DNA of 64,000 bases from an uncultured Clostridia bacterium (GTDB lineage Bacteria; Bacillota; Clostridia; Christensenellales; Borkfalkiaceae), in the NCBI GenBank assembly GCA_947629485.1, contig CANRDX010000004.1, positions 1-64,000 of the forward strand. Direction: 5' to 3'. The notes below the pieces were generated by a model that did no database searches, was not told where the DNA came from, and was given only the letters and a program-made list of their open reading frames with translations. The position numbers and the translations under genes are program-made. Positions within the stretch are counted from its first letter, which is position 1. Each line of letters opens with the position of its first letter. Positions 63,601 through 64,000 of this stretch are shown piece after piece.

Positions 63601-63753
63601 GTATTCCACGGTGAGGGTATCGAACTCTTCGCCTTCGCTCATGAAGGTGACCGCGTGGGCTTCGTTCGCCTCTACGTCGGCACAGCCGAACCCGACGAGG
63701 GCGACCGCTCCTGCGACCAAACATAAAATTGCCGAAAGACACTTACGTTTCAC
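51679..63753 (-). CDS. Giant repeat-rich surface lipoprotein (InlB-type and MBG-type repeats)
   Basis: This is a 4,024-aa protein. The start is a GTG (KRKCLSAILCLVAGAVALVGFGC follows). The track ATG lies seven codons upstream, and aaggagg sits between the two, so the GTG is the right start. The signal peptide ends in GFGC, a plausible though non-ideal lipobox. Residues 30-260 hold three InlB/Listeria-Bacteroides-type repeats (FLGWSG, FVGWDKN). Residues 260-1600 hold about 13 MBG-type repeats with YGD/YGE...GSYTVSVEGY. Residues 1740-2950 hold about 14 related repeats with FTYNGTAQG...YTVSGNDNYN. About 3080-3630 is a unique region of lower GC. Residues 3670-3790 hold two more InlB repeats. There is no LPXTG or C-terminal helix. 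It probably forms a long fibre for adhesion or surface architecture. Confidence 0.85.
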   Translation of the reverse strand: MKRKCLSAILCLVAGAVALVGFGCADVEANEAHAVTFMSEGEEFDTLTVEYGGTLDFDALEFEQGDPVKEDDDEYTYTFLGWSGTEGDTETLSGKYSVYTDETFYAVFGQEAVSPDDRNERTYKVVFKYYVDGELWSSQQEVKYGCDAADPSLSEDFDIYGRVGHTFVGWDKNLTNIRGNRTITAEYEKNIYKLHRHYLGTEDVLDIEFEGELDFTQGPEVARAFVWQGTWYADEACSEPIELTEMPAHDVHVYTRHELDFGTAVLQTEGDMVYGDADDSVWLAGLRTAAGLVYRYDWTVNGESVENTESRYALGDAGDYAFAVHISAKYSNADGSYILTQEEDVTGDFLLDKATLTAEVAISAADSVYGDEVPTVEVVYSGFKNGETSETAGVVTVSQYLDAEESAVTVQKDFVVGGYTIAPALAENKNYKAPSIERKSFTVKPRDLHISLSVDDYVYGTGFAPEIDFHNGFVYEDSAASLGEHNFRLDDVRANPIAEGAIISAGAHRVRLQGYASQNYTVHLPEEAAFTVAKRQASAALSATGGVYGVDPAPSYTFDNVLEEDEAKFTPTWSFTREGSGAYADASRFVVGNYTVDAVFTEQGSDNYEPLTVTGTRFEITKKALAVSVSVNESYIYGDPVSPSAVFEDAFEFEENEHTSGLLKGVRRFVYRTVSAPDAEYNVSPFAADRYTVEVAGYTADNYEFSFPKTSFEVEKKALTLTVHLIDDDLLYGETPKTSAASGYYNGVEYNGFIASENARTVFGNALPTVSYYKMSGEAAADFHTGDYYATTTADPANYAVTVVRADFTVRPRTLYVGISLDASSLVYGEKPHASPVYAHEGYDGFLAGEERLAGEAYIEYRGTQTYTQSELDGDAKMIAGSYALSVKGIPALGDYTLTYQEGVTFTVEKKALTVTLTDGSTYTYGDTPHVGVQFGAFAYDENETSLFGAKASAICYFKDGASEHYAVKKYFEAGSYTATLEGLENANYTIDVQDASFTVAQKKLTVTVTAEGFTYGDKALPAPALKYDGFVPGENEDVLGGAPAYSYLRDGKEYSAEEYFDAGSYTVSVEGYASPNYDIHYENGTFNIAKRRATVTVSATGGTYGDTPSFGYTMPQILSRDLTGFGFAYSYAFSRTANGNKSAYVPSERTYYQAGNYTVTLTYRENTNYTLTVQSADFAIAKKGLTVGIEGVTDSYVYGTVPQPKLTFNGFVSGEGESVFTARPKEQFTYYNADQQITSIRQFPFGAYYVGATEGYTADNYAVSSAEKTAFRITKAPLTVTVTAGDITYGDAPKPTISFSPFAYEENERVLSGSASYTYLLGGVKKEGLLHAGKYTVEVGGFTATNYDIHYVSDTFTVNKKALTVSATVADITYGETPAPHVSYNGFIRTESYSNLAGELTYAYSDAKNSEGFLRAGEHTLTLSGYLSDDYAITYETATFKVSPKKITVSVTDTHDFADFTYDGSRTLALSSTVSGLVEGDTGEGLGTLNYALKGVRYPSANVKGVLRADSYTFTASGYASDDYIISYVYGTESKEAVSFTVSPSEVTLTLKKGWNTYGDDTADAWFKTAGSIYNDELKFTTSINKDSAPYTGGDKYLPCGKYTVTVSYNVNPDYRVTSDGEELNGSDSVSFTVEPKTVKVSASGSQPWAKRREWSYVPTLGDDRFVLTGTIVLTGADGLSAQEYKATDVNGVFGWKDGFKITLKEGGADVTANFKFTYAFTLMLNDSAFRIEKPSNSTFTYDSEEHSFEVKATAEGVDAGDIHIQYKTDEQGNYKDTVPKFTAAGDYTVYYKVTAPNCKDEVGSFAVKGNKATPVLENVKDAASYTYDNAVETLIEEKKVHDAVVKRNVYSDATVEYSLTGSEFGNFPNVRNANSYTITVKVSGDNYETATATYTLTVGKAAVTAPVIAHKTYNKGAQTATVDAAGALYTVQKNEGGTDAGEYDVVLALNDPSNYKWAGKSGDEESATLTLKFVIDKATLDMGGVKWDYTAEEKSFTYDKTAHTVALTGLPADGDIEVAYQNAQGTAAGEYRAVATLTYDNANYNEITTEWKLTWNIAKADYTVSGVKDDTGYTYNGAAQGRTLDELKRLVTALEGDEFEVSFVGAGQFTAAGEHAVKYTVTGNDNYNDIEDGAYTVKIGKAKAGIDASDITFGDLKGEGASYSATYRGTPYSVEWSKAKPTDDFNGTLTADLIHITGASSFTNYQEGGYTVTLTIDGTNNYDGASLTYKITIDKAEYIVTEPEAKEFTYNGTAQGDPVQVEVKGSDQFTLRYGDGGYQFINANEAGYTVTYTVSGNDNYNDKSGTYTLTINKAEYVVTEPKVKEFTYNGTEQGGVVTAAGVHEGDVIGEITYGGGYQFTDAGEHEVTYSVSGNDNYNEKTGTYTVNIGKAEAQLDVKDITTAYTFTAKEQTVNLDAAQAKSNIEGATGYGAITFEKDGALITEFKFTNVAEGNGVTITVKLSDGRNFIGAETTVALTVAKANYTVSAPAQNFDYDATEHGNAIAVSGLAEDSALQAGDYTVTYNGEETVAQYKNYQDGGYPVQYAVSESANYNAANGSYKIVINKAKPTLENVTDTAVYTYDKDTETQVTEETVRNAVVKDNVYSDATVEYSLTGSEFGSFPTIKNANSYTITVKVSGANYEETTATYTLTVAKKSVTVTLPVNIDTTYDGNEHGGEGVKFDVHDEFSNVVYSISYSVDSGITEEAPKFKNVGLYSVTVKVTPTENYTFEGKDGNFEDTYTVTINKAKAEINTSDIDFGDFEKDGDYTYSATYKGAAYTVDWTVAKPADDFNGTLTTNIVVTGASSFTDANTYTVTLSLAGNANYDTADDVKFTITINKAKAVIDASQITFGDFVKGDNDYSYSATYRGTPYTVDWSKATSNFGSVTNDATEIKNADTYVVTLSVAGTDNYEGDTKEFTITIKRKQLTKPAEDTDSFTYNKNAQTYTLSGFDDASMKIEGASLTQTNAGDYQFTVILSDKTNYEWVGGTQDDLVFTFHIAKATLEKLPEGVSKPTIGEQVNWYGKTLNDIGLGEDWYWETSDSELTLGEETYNIFYNSDRANYEDYVTTIKFTTVRTQLKLQFSKERQTNGIEVEYTDWAAKTAEEFAGSYTLVGTNRGNADIKTLAEEMEYFYYLWKGGPFSLNTPFQDGKIYGGTYLLLYRFFLEEDNPYYEWATDQDPTELDSALMLKIKSVEYAGTLYTIEDALHTATGGTITVKYNTAFAYPEVREEFGVYGDESYYTVKSGVTLKLPYDGTNTYGSPGADSSGTSALSFGDSSKQQLLVSVPANVTVINRGKIEVGGYVTGSGAGNLAGQTYDKYARIDLGENARIESYGDIDVYGFITESTWNNGSEVIMHSGSMKMPFVVVEHRGGSAFSNFKDDLSGAPFNRFFLHNVSAQLTFESASNLYGDAKLKTDKKSFIPAQENQTNIHLIGTDTKALIQLEARSKVVAKLQAEAFEKAYAQSPIKLEVYGDMTLHALSLKVTVTIITVDVTTKGVLFPLSWYWQVTLNPLTKGGTATVNATDQDFKLLPGAKLTIEKGVTLQAQKVAVYKANSWTDAGVGTSNKYETNKGDGILTVNGTLTVNEFGGEVQSGANDAILQVNSKSTILSKEVKSSTGNALEGGSLTWDEINLSLGFTSGTADGVGTYVCTNGTWAKTEKTQQSFTYTVKYHYNDDSDTTEEKKGTILYVNTPAWEITNLDYALIRDFYRFTGWYMESACETPFESWTAKPDAVLDVYAGWEKIEYVINYHFSGAGSELVNPNTSAWSFGEDVALQPATSRGKNGDLTFGGWFFDAGYTQPASVINTETIGEHGYENRFGEHIIDVYAYFSDLNQEYEISYDLALELGYEDISFAAPTGFKIKIGQTLTAEMLPTDAALTKYDTDFTKQYYFDGWLANGKKVQGGTAISGADIVDGKLVLTANWAEKVKLNITLQAKGSSGFFGSAKTASCTVKIDGTQVATPSVKSEKGGSLQTEILNYYLKPGQSYEITKGEGTLSGATSGTAEADKDITVTVTNT

Positions 63754-63838
63754 TGTAAAAATCCTCCTTCGCATTGATGATCTCTGTCTCTTTGTTCCTT
63801 GTTTTTTCGTATACGAACGGTTGCGTTCGCCGAGGGCG

Positions 63839-63860
63839 GCGCGGGATCGCGTCCCCGCGC
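63839..63860. promoter_or_regulatory. Strong hairpin in the leader of the giant gene
   Basis: The 7-bp GC-only stem gcgcggg-atcgcgtc-cccgcgc lies about 90 nt upstream of the GTG start. There is no T-tract, so it is probably an mRNA 5' structure. Confidence 0.4.
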
Positions 63861-63912
63861 GCGGAAATTACATTGCGTGCGCGCCTCTATTATAATTTGT
63901 AGGCGTGGGGCA

Positions 63913-63941
63913 ATTATAATATAAATTCTTTGGAAAGTCAA
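63913..63941 (-). promoter_or_regulatory. Promoter of the giant lipoprotein gene
   Basis: On the minus strand TTGACT (63936-63941), 17 bp, TATAAT (63913-63918). The predicted leader is about 150 nt, the longest in this window. The remaining bases to the window end show no gene. Confidence 0.72.
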
Positions 63942-64000
63942 AAGAATTTCCGCGTTTTTTGCCGAATCGTTAGCTCAAACCCAAAAATCTTGGCATTTTT

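Noticed and set aside
56137-63726. 2,529-aa open frame on the plus strand opposite the giant lipoprotein
   Set aside because: It mirrors the repeat-rich gene, has no start signal and consists of Arg/Val/Asp-rich low-complexity sequence typical of the antisense of GC-biased codons.

Overview
The window looks like a chromosome segment of a strictly anaerobic, fermentative bacterium of the Clostridia. It is GC-rich for that group, probably gut-associated, and has Gram-positive-style cell-surface genes. The indications are a trimeric electron-bifurcating [FeFe] hydrogenase (hydCBA), rubrerythrin, FeoAB, an SdpR/SdpI pair, a CadC-type metal regulator, strong sigma-A type promoters (TTGACA/TTGCAA, 17-bp spacer, TATAAT) and very large MBG/InlB-repeat surface proteins. 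No rRNA, tRNA, phage, IS transposase or CRISPR array was seen. Genus is uncertain; a Christensenellales-like lineage is only a guess.

Layout. 0-4.3 kb (minus strand): the 5' part of an iron-containing alcohol dehydrogenase, hemW, a DUF559 nuclease gene between inverted copies of a dispersed palindromic repeat, a short MGMT-like protein and lepA. 4.3-4.9 kb is a repeat island. 4.9-7.7 kb: a glycerophosphodiester phosphodiesterase, an HTH/zinc-ribbon/membrane protein and a lipoprotein. 7.8-14.5 kb: glycogen phosphorylase, divergent from the hydCBA hydrogenase operon. 14.5-15.1 kb is a second repeat island. 15.1-21.8 kb: a UPF0104 membrane protein facing a tightly overlapping operon (ABC-FtsX fusion, adenine deaminase, RdgB, YfcE-like phosphodiesterase). 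22-31.9 kb (minus): CadC-like regulator plus metal P-type ATPase, RluA-type synthase, FeoB/FeoA, a DUF378 protein, an 879-aa surface protein, a second RluA-type synthase and a SAM methyltransferase. 32-40 kb (minus): a GH51-like protein that seems to lack its catalytic residues, a Na/Pi cotransporter and a type IIA topoisomerase pair. 40.3-45.1 kb: rubrerythrin, a YjjG-like HAD phosphatase, a HelD-like helicase and sdpRI.

45.2-63.8 kb (minus) is the accessory surface region. A 4,024-aa lipoprotein made of InlB-type and about 27 MBG-type repeats is followed by an ABC ATPase tethered to the membrane by an N-terminal helix and a 15-residue-period acidic linker. Then come its permease and, translationally coupled to it, a 1,088-aa anchored extracellular protein. 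A joint function in building or exporting a surface structure is inference.

The most interesting observations are: (1) the DUF559 gene bounded by an 11-bp perfect terminal inverted repeat, sitting between two usually neighbouring housekeeping genes; (2) several genes whose consensus -10 box lies 5-9 nt from the ATG with no Shine-Dalgarno, which implies leaderless transcripts; (3) the membrane-tethered ABC ATPase system; (4) an apparently dead GH51 enzyme; and (5) a FeoB whose G4 guanine-specificity motif is absent.
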